Source: Pyrrhosoma nymphula
Lineage: Eukaryota; Arthropoda; Insecta; Odonata; Coenagrionidae
Assembly (NCBI GenBank): GCA_963573305.1
Contig: OY754327.1
Span: forward strand, 138,982,855 to 139,046,854
Direction of reading: 5' to 3'
DNA length: 64,000 nt
Shown here: piece after piece, positions 24,301-30,944 of the stretch
Numbering within the stretch: position 1 is the first letter of the stretch
Layout of the letters: each line of letters begins with the position of its first letter
The notes under the pieces: model-generated
The model's database searches: none
What the model was told of the DNA's origin: nothing
What the model saw: only the letters and a program-made list of their open reading frames with translations
Translations under genes and position numbers: made by a program

Positions 24301-25719
24301 AACTTCCATGAAATAAAATTGTTTGTTATCTGAAAAGTAATGTAAACATAACAAAATTGGAACGGAAGGGTTAAAATTGTAAATTGGGCCCAATAGGTAC
24401 CACTTACAAATTTCTGAATATTGATATTGTCTATGCAAAGGTTTAACTTCTCATAAAAAAAGTGTTGTGTAATTTCAATGGTTACATGAAGTGTTTCATT
24501 TATATGTGTTTGTGTAATAATCACCATTAAATCCCCTTCAGCAAGGAGGTAAGCTTTTTATATTTTGTGTACTCGCGAAGGATTTAATTTTATTTTAAAT
24601 ATGAAAGGAAAATGTGACTGAGTGAGTAGGTTACATTATGCATTTGGGACTTGAAATATTTTTCCTATCAGAAAATACTATTTTTAAATTCACTGTTTTG
24701 CTTGTAGGTTTAAATTATACTATAATTGATTGTCATTAGATGTCCAATTTTTTTATAAGTATGAAAGAACTACAAGAAAGTGAATGTTTCTTTGCCATTT
24801 ATCTCAAGATAGAGAAGTACTCTGAAAAGGAAGTAGCTTAGCATTACTCTTGTTGTTATTACTCTCTATAACTGAGAGCTGGCTGGCTAATCATAGATTA
24901 TTGTTATTTTTGCTTAATTTAGTCCTCGGTACTACCTGTAGTCCTTACTGATAAGATTTGTCTGATTGGTATTAATAATACTTCATATTGCTGGCCTAGG
25001 TGGTGGCGGGGTAAAGTCCTCGCCTGCCAATCCGATGGTTGTGGGTTCGAGTCCCGCCTGGATAGCTTTCACCCGACCAGGGCATGGATGTGTGTGATTG
25101 CTCAAGTTTATTCTAAGAGAGGACCCAATGGTCCTAAATGCGCTTGATTAAATAAAGACAAATTATTATTATTAATGTGCTTTAACAGCTTCGGCCATTA
25201 CACTCTTACTTTTTGCTTATTGCTGACAGGGGCCACTGCATGTTGGACAAATTGAATGATCACCCATCCAATTTTGATCCAAGCCCAGCAATGCTTAACT
25301 TCAGTGATGAAGGAGGAATTGGTGTTTCTCATGTCTGATCGATATAAAGAGCAGGCTTTGGCCCTTGGTAGATTATTTTACTTGATTTTTGTGGCATCAT
25401 TTTGTTTTTTAGAATGAATCTCACCTTGAATTGAGAGAGTATCTTCTGGGAGAATTATGTTTATCTTGGTTTTTCTGAAGCGTGAGGACTAATTGGTGAA
25501 AGAAGCTATGAAAGCCCTCACACATGTAATTAGATTAAGTAACAAATAATTGTCAATGCTTTGCTGGGCTAAATTCAGTATTTTGTTTTTCAGAGGGTGG
25601 GACACTTTGATCCAGTTACTCGTGTAAAGCTTACCCAAGACCAGCTGATTCCCAACTTTGCCATGAAGGAAGTGGTTGATGCATTTTTGCAGGAAAATGA
25701 GTGGGCTTTGGAGTACTGA
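9271..25719 (+). CDS. STUB1: STUB1/CHIP co-chaperone E3 ubiquitin ligase, 3' half (four exons)
   Basis: CHIP binds Hsp70 and Hsp90 tails through N-terminal TPRs and ubiquitinates their clients in the cytosol through a C-terminal U-box. The window codes for about 139 C-terminal residues of a protein usually near 300. The exons are 9271-9390, 16894-16950, 18066-18182 and 25594-25716 plus stop. All junctions are phase 0 with GT-AG sites, and the joined product follows the family order: charged linker and helical hairpin (ERQVEKLR), a short LFAKVDERRR segment, then the U-box (DYLCGKISFEILREPVVTPS, GITYERKDIEEHLQ, RVGHFDPVTR, LIPNFAMKEVVDAF) ending in EY-stop. The TPR exons must lie left of the window. 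Introns are 7.5, 1.1 and 7.4 kb and full of mobile elements. No frameshift or stop interrupts the exons, so the gene looks intact and under constraint. Confidence 0.93.
10100..10560 (+). mobile_element. Penelope-like element 3' end remnant
   Basis: A plus-strand frame at about 10108-10290 reads PDIRELWEIVQ followed by YYQLFHNLYPLLSIPF. This parallels the LDTLEQWEIFK and NYVNYMFTPPFYP tail of the GIY-YIG protein at 6351-6851. It is followed by the same kind of C-rich 3' region (10330-10430) and then CTGATAATGGCTTTGTAAG (10480), a degenerate version of the hammerhead-like block in the other PLE ends. Only the last part of the element survives. The family is inferred from the ordered similarity; the individual matches are weak. 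Confidence 0.5.
12055..12187. mobile_element. Inverted pair of PLE terminal sequences (hairpin, about 133 bp)
   Basis: Two arms of about 60 bp are near-perfect reverse complements (AACTCTCCATTT ... AAATGGAGAGTT, with GATGA-rich tips) around a 5-base spacer at about 12116-12121. The right arm carries the ordered hammerhead-like elements described at 12121-12152. I interpret the hairpin as two head-to-head PLE ends, as at 28037-28190; a simple foldback MITE is the alternative. Confidence 0.6.
12121..12152 (+). ncRNA. Hammerhead-like motif with perfect 7-bp stem II
   Basis: CTGAGGA (fits CUGANGA) is followed by GATGAAC, loop GACTA, and GTTCATC, a perfect 7-bp stem II. Then comes AAAG CGTCGG where GAAA plus stem III is expected. 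The core is one substitution from consensus. This is the best-formed stem II of the hammerhead-like motifs in the window. Confidence 0.4.
12826..13319. mobile_element. Short AT-rich MITE with AGAGATGGG-type ends
   Basis: The left end AGAGATGGGTAAATTACGG and the reverse complement of the right end AGAGATAGGAAAATATCAT are imperfect inverted repeats about 490 bp apart. Subterminal TAATTTTC and AAAATTACC blocks recur on both sides. Both flanks contain TCTGAAG, but an exact target duplication cannot be fixed. The end sequence resembles the hAT at 3649-5677. There is no coding capacity. Confidence 0.5.
13479..13560. repeat. TTAA-CCC element end with GCCGATATATCGGC palindrome
   Basis: TTAACCCTCTTAGTG (13479) looks like one end of a TTAA-targeting (piggyBac-like) short element. 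Downstream, GGGCCGATATAT occurs twice, the second as the 14-bp perfect palindrome GCCGATATATCGGC (13543-13556). No matching opposite end with TTAA was found nearby, so this is a solo end or remnant. Confidence 0.3.
13767..13806. repeat. Perfect 14-bp stem-loop
   Basis: CAAGTACAACTGCA and TGCAGTTGTACTTG are exact reverse complements separated by a 12-base loop. There is no T-run or coding context to suggest a terminator. It may be the tip of a decayed foldback element. Confidence 0.45.
14281..14676 (-). mobile_element. Retrotransposed-looking insertion flanked by 17-bp direct repeats
   Basis: CACTGCCAGTGTACTAT (14365-14381) and CACTGCCAGTCTACTAT (14660-14676) flank a 278-bp segment and differ at one base, the kind of long duplication left by target-primed reverse transcription. 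The adjacent 14295-14380 read on the minus strand has a tRNA-like arrangement: TAGCCTCTGGTGG, then GAGTTCAAACCC. The enclosed segment has no frame of note. A SINE-type insertion is the likeliest reading; an alternative is a local duplication. Confidence 0.4.
14690..15065 (-). pseudogene. pogo/Tigger-type transposase DNA-binding domain (CENP-B-like HTH), fragment
   Basis: The minus strand encodes EFEWFFRCRTNNIPLSGS, then VKEKAKIMTLKLG, then SGWLQIYKKRHDI, the order of the second (CENP-B-like) helix-turn-helix in pogo/Tigger and jerky-type proteins. About 30 residues of upstream basic sequence (NRNATEAQLDSVKDDGRKK) fit the end of the first HTH. The frame changes near 14950. Downstream, where the DDE domain should begin, the sequence becomes unrelated at about 14690, so only the N-terminal quarter survives. 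Confidence 0.65.
16894..16950 (+). CDS. STUB1: STUB1 exon: short pre-U-box exon
   Basis: This 19-codon exon (ENHISELNSLFAKVDERRR) lies between an ATTAG acceptor and a GTATGT donor. It matches the segment just before KRDxPDYLCGK in CHIP proteins. Both junctions are phase 0 and compatible with the neighbouring exons. It is too short to be found as an ORF. Confidence 0.85.
16951..18065 (+). other. STUB1 intron, 1.1 kb
   Basis: GTATGT donor and TTATTTTCAG acceptor. It holds the 30-bp tandem repeat at 17157-17246 and otherwise nothing recognised; minus-strand frames near 17590-17832 show no domain. Confidence 0.6.
17157..17246. repeat. Tandem repeat, three 30-bp units
   Basis: Three consecutive units of the pattern AAATTCTTTCTTGTTATTG plus TTAATCCCTCC differ from each other at a few positions. 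The array is a local minisatellite in a STUB1 intron, with no sign of function. Confidence 0.85.
18066..18182 (+). CDS. STUB1: STUB1 exon: first part of U-box
   Basis: Thirty-nine codons from KRDVPDYLCGKISFEI to KDIEEHLQ, between a TTTTCAG acceptor and GTATGT donor. It contains the core of the U-box fold: the cysteine-containing DYLCGKIS strand, the proline-rich EPVVTPSG loop that contacts the E2 enzyme, and the GITYERKDIEEHL helix. Near-identity to CHIP in this block is the strongest evidence for the gene's identity. Confidence 0.93.
18638..18934 (+). CDS. THAP-type zinc finger ORF within STUB1 intron
   Basis: Ninety-eight residues from the ATG at 18638, which directly follows a splice-acceptor-like CATTTGAGCAG. 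The protein has the THAP layout: CIVPCCSN, then VPKDSKKRRKWLIACRRD, then YCCEDHF (C2CH ligands with the invariant Trp). The C-terminal AVPTIF-like motif is absent; the last 30 residues diverge and end at TAA. THAP domains bind DNA and occur both in host factors and in P-element-like or other transposases. No partner exons or terminal repeats were found, so it may be a first exon of a separate gene or a transposon remnant. The frame is open, but it is short. Confidence 0.6.
   Translation: MYLNEKKPGKLYKPCIVPCCSNTSTSTPEKVFIYVPKDSKKRRKWLIACRRDGNSLSKFSTAYCCEDHFNVSAGPTYCKPYFCEVKNVIIEPNYVIAT
19045..19179. mobile_element. Hairpin MITE, about 135 bp
   Basis: TAAGGTACGTTTACATGGAC and the reverse complement of the right end TAAGGTAGGCTTACATTCAG begin long inverted arms that continue through TACTTCCCTTTT and TCAATTCAT on both sides to a short centre near 19110. 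Nearly the whole element folds into one stem. TA at each border fits a TA duplication, but the superfamily is not assignable from the ends alone. Confidence 0.7.
19632..19712 (-). repeat. tRNA-like sequence (SINE head or tRNA pseudogene)
   Basis: On the minus strand TGGCGTAGGGG (A box) and AAGTTCGAATCC (B box) occur at tRNA-like spacing. The acceptor arms AATAGCC and GTAATGG do not pair, so a working tRNA is not supported. No SINE body or tail is evident downstream. Confidence 0.45.
20503..20600. repeat. Short element with perfect 12-bp inverted ends
   Basis: GATAATTTACCG (20503) and CGGTAAATTATC (20589) are exact inverted repeats enclosing 74 bp of more GC-rich sequence. It could be a very small MITE. 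No target duplication is clear. Confidence 0.35.
22794..22912. mobile_element. Hairpin MITE, about 120 bp
   Basis: The arms CTGGCTC...TTCACGTTCCTTAT..GTGGGAACCGTCA and their near-exact complement (TGACGGTTCCCAC..ATAAGAAACGTGTAAA...GAGCCAG) meet at a 4-base loop near 22860. The inner 40 bp of stem have only two or three mismatches; the outer part is weaker. Confidence 0.65.
23100..23286. mobile_element. Right end of a pogo/mariner-type element
   Basis: The sequence ends in TTCGTTGTATAGAGGTTTTACTGTA, whose reverse complement begins TACAGTAAAACCTCTATAC, the form of many pogo/Tigger ends with a TA target. Internal near-repeats of the end (TTCGTTGTACGGAG, TTCGTTACGGGAGG) lie at 23122 and 23158. 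The opposite end is not evident in this interval, so it is a fragment; a weak similar block occurs near 21275. Confidence 0.45.
23287..23341 (-). repeat. Diverged 3' end of the CR1/jockey-type LINE
   Basis: CATCTACACAATACCCTGCAAGCC and the following GTGTGTGGGGAGGGTGG parallel the 3' untranslated end of the two LINE copies at 28901 and 33545 (ACATC..TAC..ACCCCGCAAGCCGCCTCA). Orientation is minus. Only about 55 bp remain, abutting the pogo end. Confidence 0.5.
23357..23543. mobile_element. piggyBac-like MITE with TTAA duplications
   Basis: TTAA at 23357-23360 and 23540-23543 flank a 179-bp segment whose ends are CCCTTCAA and TTGAAGGG, perfect 8-bp inverted repeats beginning with CCC as in piggyBac elements. 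Inside are two copies of GCGACGTAGT.ACTAC, themselves nearly palindromic. There is no coding capacity, so it depends on an outside transposase. Confidence 0.65.
24991..25175 (+). mobile_element. Complete tRNA-derived SINE
   Basis: The head carries an A box TGGCCTAGGTGG (24992) and a perfect B box GGTTCGAGTCC (25044-25054). A tRNA-unrelated body of about 100 bp follows, and the element ends in an AAATTATTATTATT tail near 25160-25175. TTAATAATA occurs just before the element and after the tail, a possible target duplication mixed with the tail. Transcription would be by RNA polymerase III and mobility would depend on a LINE with a matching tail. The second LINE here (37262) also ends in an ATT/TTA repeat, which makes it a candidate partner. 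Confidence 0.75.
25594..25719 (+). CDS. STUB1: STUB1 last exon: end of U-box and stop
   Basis: Forty-one codons and a TGA. RVGHFDPVTR and LTQDQLIPN form the second half of the U-box, and NFAMKEVVDAFLQENEW forms the C-terminal helix, ending in ALEY as CHIP proteins end in a short acidic-aromatic tail. The acceptor is TTTTGTTTTTCAG. Confidence 0.92.
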   Translation, partial: RVGHFDPVTRVKLTQDQLIPNFAMKEVVDAFLQENEWALEY

Positions 25720-25945
25720 CACTGGTGTGATTGGACTTCTCCTCTTTATTACCAGATAACTCAGTTTCTGCCTCGGTGCAAACTCTGTTGGGGATAGAAA
25801 ATTATGATATCAATTTGGATGCTAAATTGAGCATTTGGCTGCCAGGTGAGGTTAATGGTTTTATGGTTGGTGTCTAATGAGCCCTACTGTACAGGTGCAG
25901 CAAATATCATTGTGTGTGCATGTTTTCATAAAAATTAAATAAAAA
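25720..25945 (+). promoter_or_regulatory. Probable STUB1 3' UTR with poly(A) signal
   Basis: AATAAA occurs in AAATTAAATAAAAATATTT near 25935-25953, followed by a T/G-rich stretch (CTTGTGCTCTTATTTTGTTC). The 3' UTR would be about 220 bases. Other AATAAA hexamers further down (26628, 26828, 27380) could serve as alternatives. Confidence 0.45.
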
Positions 25946-28036
25946 TATTTCACTTGTGCTCTTATTTTGTTCTCATAATTATAAAGTTAGATGTGTTTGT
26001 TCATATTTTGTTTATTGTAAATGTACATTTTAATTGATATTGTATTTTGTCCTGATATATTTTGCTGTATATTCACTAACCAATTATGAATTAGGGCTGT
26101 CCCCAGAAGAGAAGAGCTTATATTAAGGTTAGTGATTGTTGTGGTGCTTTTAATCTTGTATTGCATATTGAGTTGTATTATCATAATTATGAATCGAATT
26201 CAGTGCTACACATTTTTATTTTCATTCCTAAGTGATAATTGACAGCTATACCAATTTCAAATGCCAGCCAGATGTTTATCTTTATGTACATAGACTTGAG
26301 TAATGGTTGAACTTAGAGGATAACAATTTTACCTCAGATTATTTAAAAAAAACATTCTTTTATGGATGGATGTAAATTCTGAATTCACTTATTTTATAGT
26401 GATTAGGTGAGGCAAAGAACAATTCTTCTGATTATAATCTTCATTTATGTATTATTGGAGAAAATGATATCAACCCAACTGAGGTAAGAGAGAGGTCTGT
26501 GTTGTTTAATATGAATGATAAGTGTATATTGTTGTTAATGATTTGTTGACTCATAGTTTGTCCTTTGTGTGAGATGAATTTTGGATGGTTTATGTTGATA
26601 TTAATTTCTTTTAGTTCAGTGTAATGAAATAAATCTTCCATGGCCATTCTTAAGTATTTTTAGGGTATCATTTTTTCTTCAAAATAAGTCAGTTTTAAAT
26701 GCTATTATTATGAATTTATATAACTTATTGAAATGTTTACATTTCAGTTTCTCTTATGTGATGTTTTTGCGATTTAATGGTTATTAAATTAATAATTCAT
26801 TGGTAAGTTTTTGTGTAGCCGTTGTTCAAATAAATTGTCTTAGTTATTCTTATACTGTCACATATACAAATGAGCCACCTCTATTGATGGGTGTCCATTA
26901 TAATATTCCCACTATTTCTGGTTTTACTTTCTTATGTGTGTCTGGTTGAGTTATAAAAAATATCAGTTGGTGTGTTTTTTTAATTGTACTATTCCAATTG
27001 AAAATAGTTGGCAAAAGTGGGGATGCTATAGTTAGCTACTATTAGTGGAGGTGGCTCACTTCTCCCCGCTTTGCTCTATTTTTCCAGGTTAAGGCTTTTT
27101 TCATGATCAGTGCCCCAATGTTCTAAAAAAATGGGAAAAATAATTAAAGTTCTTCATCATGGTAACAATTTTGTCTAATATGTGTCTGATTTTAATGGGA
27201 AATATTGATCTGAATGATACATTTAATTGTTTTATCCAAATGGCATTTTAGCTTTTTATCTTCTCAATCATAATTTATGTATTTCCAGGATTATGTAACA
27301 TTGTGAATATTGAATTGGAAAGTTCAAACTGTATATGCATAATGTGGAAGTGTAAATATATTTTTATTTCTTCTGGCTGAATAAAATATAAAAAATGACT
27401 GTAATTAGCTCATATCAAATTATTTAAGCAACAAATGGTGACATAAATGTCTAAGAAATGCTAGTCAATGTGTTTCCATGAAAACTTTTTGACAGTAGTA
27501 TTTCACACTGCCAGCTGTATTTTGCGTGAATTCCACTCCTGCACCTGCATTTGTGTCCTTTATTGGTGTTAGTAGACTTTTACCATTAAAAAATTATAAA
27601 TAGGAAAATTAATTTATAGGCATACTATTTTAGGCACGAATCAACCATATAAACAGAGCATTGTTTCAGGAAATAGCTTTTCGAAGATGCAGTAGTCATG
27701 TGATCTCACAGCCCCTGCATAAACCTCTTCCACTACTTGCCGGAGGCCTGTTGGGATTATTCGGGCCCGATTGGTGAGCATCAACTGTTGCTTCTCCGGT
27801 TTCTGTGGTTCTTTGAAGTTGTCTTTTCTTGAATGTTTGGGTTCTCCACTTTGGCTGGTGTCTGCTCGATGATGGTTGTTCCAGTTATCCTGAAAGGGTC
27901 CTGTAGTTGACTGGAGAAACTGTTATCGAGCAGACTAGACAATGCAGAGAATTCGAAAGTTCAGCATAAGTAGAGGGGCTACTGTTAAAATTTCCAGTCT
28001 CAGGCAAGATTTAGTGGAAGGTTTCCTCGAAATATG
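25946..28036. other. Downstream intergenic AT-rich DNA
   Basis: Apart from the small MITE at 26868-27061, no gene or repeat is identified. The stretch 27690-27990, just before the PLE hairpin, is more GC-balanced and could be part of the same element, but no coding frame supports it. Confidence 0.4.
26868..27061. mobile_element. MITE with TGAGCCACCTC ends, about 190 bp
   Basis: TGAGCCACCTCTATTGAT (26871) and ATTAGTGGAGGTGGCTCA (ending 27059) form inverted ends of about 16 bp with two mismatches. The interior is AT-rich and non-coding. Confidence 0.55.
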
Positions 28037-28190
28037 AAAATGAAATGGCACTTTTCCACCAAAAAACTTTACTGTCACAATGCGTTTGAGCTTACTTTGT
28101 AGTCAGGTGACTGTCACCTGATGATGGCTTAGTAAGCTGAAGTGCATTGTGACAGTCAAGTTTTTTCGTGGAAAAGTGCCATTTCATTTT
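28037..28190. mobile_element. Inverted pair of PLE terminal sequences (hairpin, about 154 bp)
   Basis: AAAATGAAATGGCACTTTTC and its exact complement at the other end begin arms of about 70 bp that meet near 28105. The right arm contains CTGATGATGGCTTAGTAAGC, the left arm a degenerate equivalent. The block resembles the terminal segment of the PLE remnant at 10480. I read it as two head-to-head Penelope-like ends. Confidence 0.6.
28118..28155 (+). ncRNA. Hammerhead-like motif in PLE hairpin
   Basis: CTGATGA (28118-28124) is followed by a stem II formed by GGCTT and AAGCT around AGT, then GAAG in place of GAAA, then TGCATTGTGA. Only the last A of the core deviates. The left arm has CAAACGCATTGTGA at the matching place. 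Confidence 0.4.
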
Positions 28191-28900
28191 AATAACAGGA
28201 TCTACCGTACTTAGCATTGTATATGTTTTAGAGAAAATTCGCTCCTTGCCACACAACCTTGCAGAGGCTTAAAGGATACAAAGAAGATGTAGTTGTAACT
28301 TAGATTCCTGCATCTCAAATGCCAGAATTGAACTTAACTACACTTTTTGCATCAACTCGTGGGTTTGATAGATAGCTCCACACTTTTTGATGTACATGTA
28401 GTAGTTTTGCAACTCCCTCTATACTCATCAAGACCACTGAGGGCCCATTCCGAGCAAAAATGATAAATGGCAAAAAGTTGTTTCACTGACTATTATGTGG
28501 ATCACTTCCCTGAAAGCTCCTCCAGATCTCTCTAGCAAAAACTCTCCTAGAGAGCCTCCTTAACAAAGGAGCTAGCCCTCTGTTGCATCTTTTGTTTGGA
28601 ATAGATCCTTTTGAATGGCCTTCTAAACTCTTGGAGGACTGGAGTTTTTTACTACCTTGAAGGATGGCTGGGGTTCATTACTTGTCCATACTTGACACTT
28701 TCACTCGGCTGTCAGCTCAATCGAAAGCACACTCTTAAGTGCAGTCAACCAATTCTGGATATACTCGGCTGCTCACTTGCCCCTATCTATGGTCTACCAT
28801 CAAGTATAAACATGCTTCGATGTCTGCCGAGGCTGGCAGGAGCATAGTGACTCGGCTTCGAGTTTCATGTGTCATGATAGGAACTTCTCTGTGATAAAAA
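28191..28900. other. Spacer without recognised genes
   Basis: A plus-strand frame at 28611-28847 (78 residues) and minus-strand pieces over the same range have no domain I recognise. No terminal repeats were found. Confidence 0.35.
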
Positions 28901-30843
28901 TATCTACATCTACATACTACCCCGCAAGCCGCCTCAATAGGCGTGTGGCGGGGGGTGTTAGGACACCAGCCGTTTACATATAAAAAGGAAACGCTCTATG
29001 AAATTACGCCTTGCATTTATTAAAGTCCCTTATTGTTCGGGGGAAAAACGAATTCCCATACCTATCCGTTTGGCAAAATATCTCTCTTAATTTATCGTTT
29101 CTGTCGGACCTGGAAATATAGTGGGGTTCTAATATGATGTTCTCCGTGTCGCTCTGAAAGATATCTATTCTCAATTGCTCAAGTAATCTAAGCCTAGCGC
29201 GCAGCCTCCGAGTCTCTAGCGGCTCCCAGCCTAATTCGTTTAACATCTGCGTAACGCTGTCTGTACGCCCGTAGCAGTTTTTGACGAATCGCGCAGCTTT
29301 CCTTTGTATTTTATTAAGTTCCCGAATTAATTCTTTCTGCACCGGATCCCATATGCTTGCTGCATATTCAAGGTGTGGCCGGACGAGTGCGAAATAGCAC
29401 CTCTCTTTTACTTTTTCATCTGAGAATCTTCCCACAATACGCTTGACGAATCCTAGCTTCTTCAGAGCTCTGCCACAAATATTTCTTATATGTGTTCCCC
29501 ACGATAGGTTTGAGGTTATCGTAACTCCCAGATACTTAACTTCATCTGTCGCCTTTATCTTAACGCCATCCACAGCATATACACGGGGATAGTTGGACGA
29601 CCTCCGCAAGAAATGTACCGCCGCACATTTGCTCAGATTAAGTTCGAGTCCCCACTCTTGGCTCCACACATGAACGTTGTTTAAATCCGATGATAGAATT
29701 TCAAAGTCAGAGTGATCATTAATTTCGCGATAGATGACAGCGTCGTCAGCAAATAAACGTATTTTACTGCTAATTCGAGAGCATAGATCATTTATGTATA
29801 TAATGAACAAAAGGGGGCCGATTACGCTTCCTTGTGGGACACCTGATGTCACTTTAACTGCATCAGAGCTAATTCCGTCAAGAACTACTTTTTGCTTACG
29901 ATCACTCAGAAAGTCGCGTATCCAGTTTACTACTGTTTCGTTTAGGCCGCATGACTGTAATTTGTATAAAAGTTTGTTGTGAGGTACCGTGTCGAAAGCT
30001 TTCTTAAAATCTAGGAATAATGCGTCCACTTGTGTTTTCGATTCACCAGATTTGAGAACGTCATGAAGAAAGAGCGCAAGCTGTGTTTCACATGATCTAC
30101 CTTTCCGAAAGCCGTGCTGACAGCCATGAAGGAAGTTACGACTGTCCAGGAACGTCATGATATTGCTAACGACGATATGTTCGAGTATCTTGCCTATAAT
30201 AGACGTTAATGAAATTGGTCGATAGTTCCCTGGGTCATGTCTGTTTCCCTTTTTGAATATCGGTGTAACGTTTGCAATTTTCCAGTCTATTGGTATCTTT
30301 CCTTCAGACAATGACTTCTTGAATATTATGTCTAAGAACGGTGCGATCTGTGGCGCTAATTCCTTGAGGACACGCGCGGGTATTCCCTCCGGACCCGGAG
30401 ATTTACTATTTTTGATCGACTGTAGCTGTTTAGTTATCCCATCACATTGAATAGTGATTTCTTTCATCGGTTCCTCAGTGAATGAAATGTCGAAATAACA
30501 TGGAGTATCGTCTGTAGTGTATACACTTTCGAAGTGGGAATTTAACGTGTTAGCTTTGTCAATATTATCGGTGACAAGTTTGCCATCTTTATCAAATAAC
30601 GAATCTACGGTTGAAGATTTTCCCTGAAGCTCTCTCGCATATGACCAAAAAGATTTCGGATTTTCTTCGAGTAATTCACCAAGTACTTTTTTCTTGAAAT
30701 TTCGCAATGCAGTACGCATTGATTTCTTGGTTTTTGAGCGTTGTGCAGCGTAACTTTCTTTTGCTTCAAGTTCCTTCGATTTGTCACCTAACGTAATGGA
30801 CTTTTTGAATAAGTTGTACAGTTTTCTCTGTCTCTTAAGGTCC
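28901..30843 (-). mobile_element. CR1/jockey-type LINE, 5'-truncated, minus copy
   Basis: The 3' end is at 28901 with the short repeat GATGTAGATA on the minus strand, preceded by an untranslated end containing a GC-rich stem (GTGTGGCGGGGGGTGTT). The sequence matches the plus copy (31590-33545) almost throughout. It is truncated at about 30843, inside the linker between endonuclease and reverse transcriptase. The intact frame and close match to the other copy suggest a young insertion. Confidence 0.85.
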
Positions 30844-30851
30844 CTATGCAA
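29004..30851 (-). CDS. LINE reverse transcriptase, uninterrupted 5'-truncated ORF2
   Basis: An open frame of up to 615 residues; the first three codons are flanking sequence and the LINE part starts RDLKRQRKLYN. The reverse transcriptase domain covers about residues 140-430: FKKGNRHDPGNYRPISLTS, ALFLDFKKAFDTVPH, SGVPQGSVIGPLLF, and FADDAVIY at residue 367. All catalytic aspartates are present. A C-terminal HLEYAASIWDP and conserved basic region follow, ending FNKCKA-stop. The upstream apurinic-like endonuclease is missing, so this copy cannot move by itself although the polymerase frame is intact. The family is a CR1/jockey-group LINE by motif style. Confidence 0.88.
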   Translation of the reverse strand: MHRDLKRQRKLYNLFKKSITLGDKSKELEAKESYAAQRSKTKKSMRTALRNFKKKVLGELLEENPKSFWSYARELQGKSSTVDSLFDKDGKLVTDNIDKANTLNSHFESVYTTDDTPCYFDISFTEEPMKEITIQCDGITKQLQSIKNSKSPGPEGIPARVLKELAPQIAPFLDIIFKKSLSEGKIPIDWKIANVTPIFKKGNRHDPGNYRPISLTSIIGKILEHIVVSNIMTFLDSRNFLHGCQHGFRKGRSCETQLALFLHDVLKSGESKTQVDALFLDFKKAFDTVPHNKLLYKLQSCGLNETVVNWIRDFLSDRKQKVVLDGISSDAVKVTSGVPQGSVIGPLLFIIYINDLCSRISSKIRLFADDAVIYREINDHSDFEILSSDLNNVHVWSQEWGLELNLSKCAAVHFLRRSSNYPRVYAVDGVKIKATDEVKYLGVTITSNLSWGTHIRNICGRALKKLGFVKRIVGRFSDEKVKERCYFALVRPHLEYAASIWDPVQKELIRELNKIQRKAARFVKNCYGRTDSVTQMLNELGWEPLETRRLRARLRLLEQLRIDIFQSDTENIILEPHYISRSDRNDKLREIFCQTDRYGNSFFPRTIRDFNKCKA

Positions 30852-30944
30852 TATGATGCAATATACCGAGGAAATCTTTGAAAAACTACATGGCTCTTTG
30901 TATTCATCCAGTACTACATATCATTTTTGTAATTAAGCATTCCA
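30844..30944. other. 100-bp spacer between two head-to-head LINE copies
   Basis: A short unique stretch between the truncated 5' ends of the minus and plus LINE copies. It has no similarity to either copy that I can see. Confidence 0.4.

Larger units (their letters stand above)
18183..25593 (+). other. STUB1 intron, 7.4 kb
   Basis: GTATGT donor and TTTTTCAG acceptor. It contains a THAP ORF, several MITEs, LINE and pogo remnants and a SINE, listed separately. Stretches 19200-19600, 19720-20500, 20600-22780 and 23550-24990 hold nothing I can identify. A 128-residue minus-strand frame at 21213-21599 has no recognisable domain. Confidence 0.6.

Noticed and set aside
24991..25070. tRNA gene
   Set aside because: The A and B boxes are good, but the acceptor stem is absent and a SINE body with an ATT tail follows.
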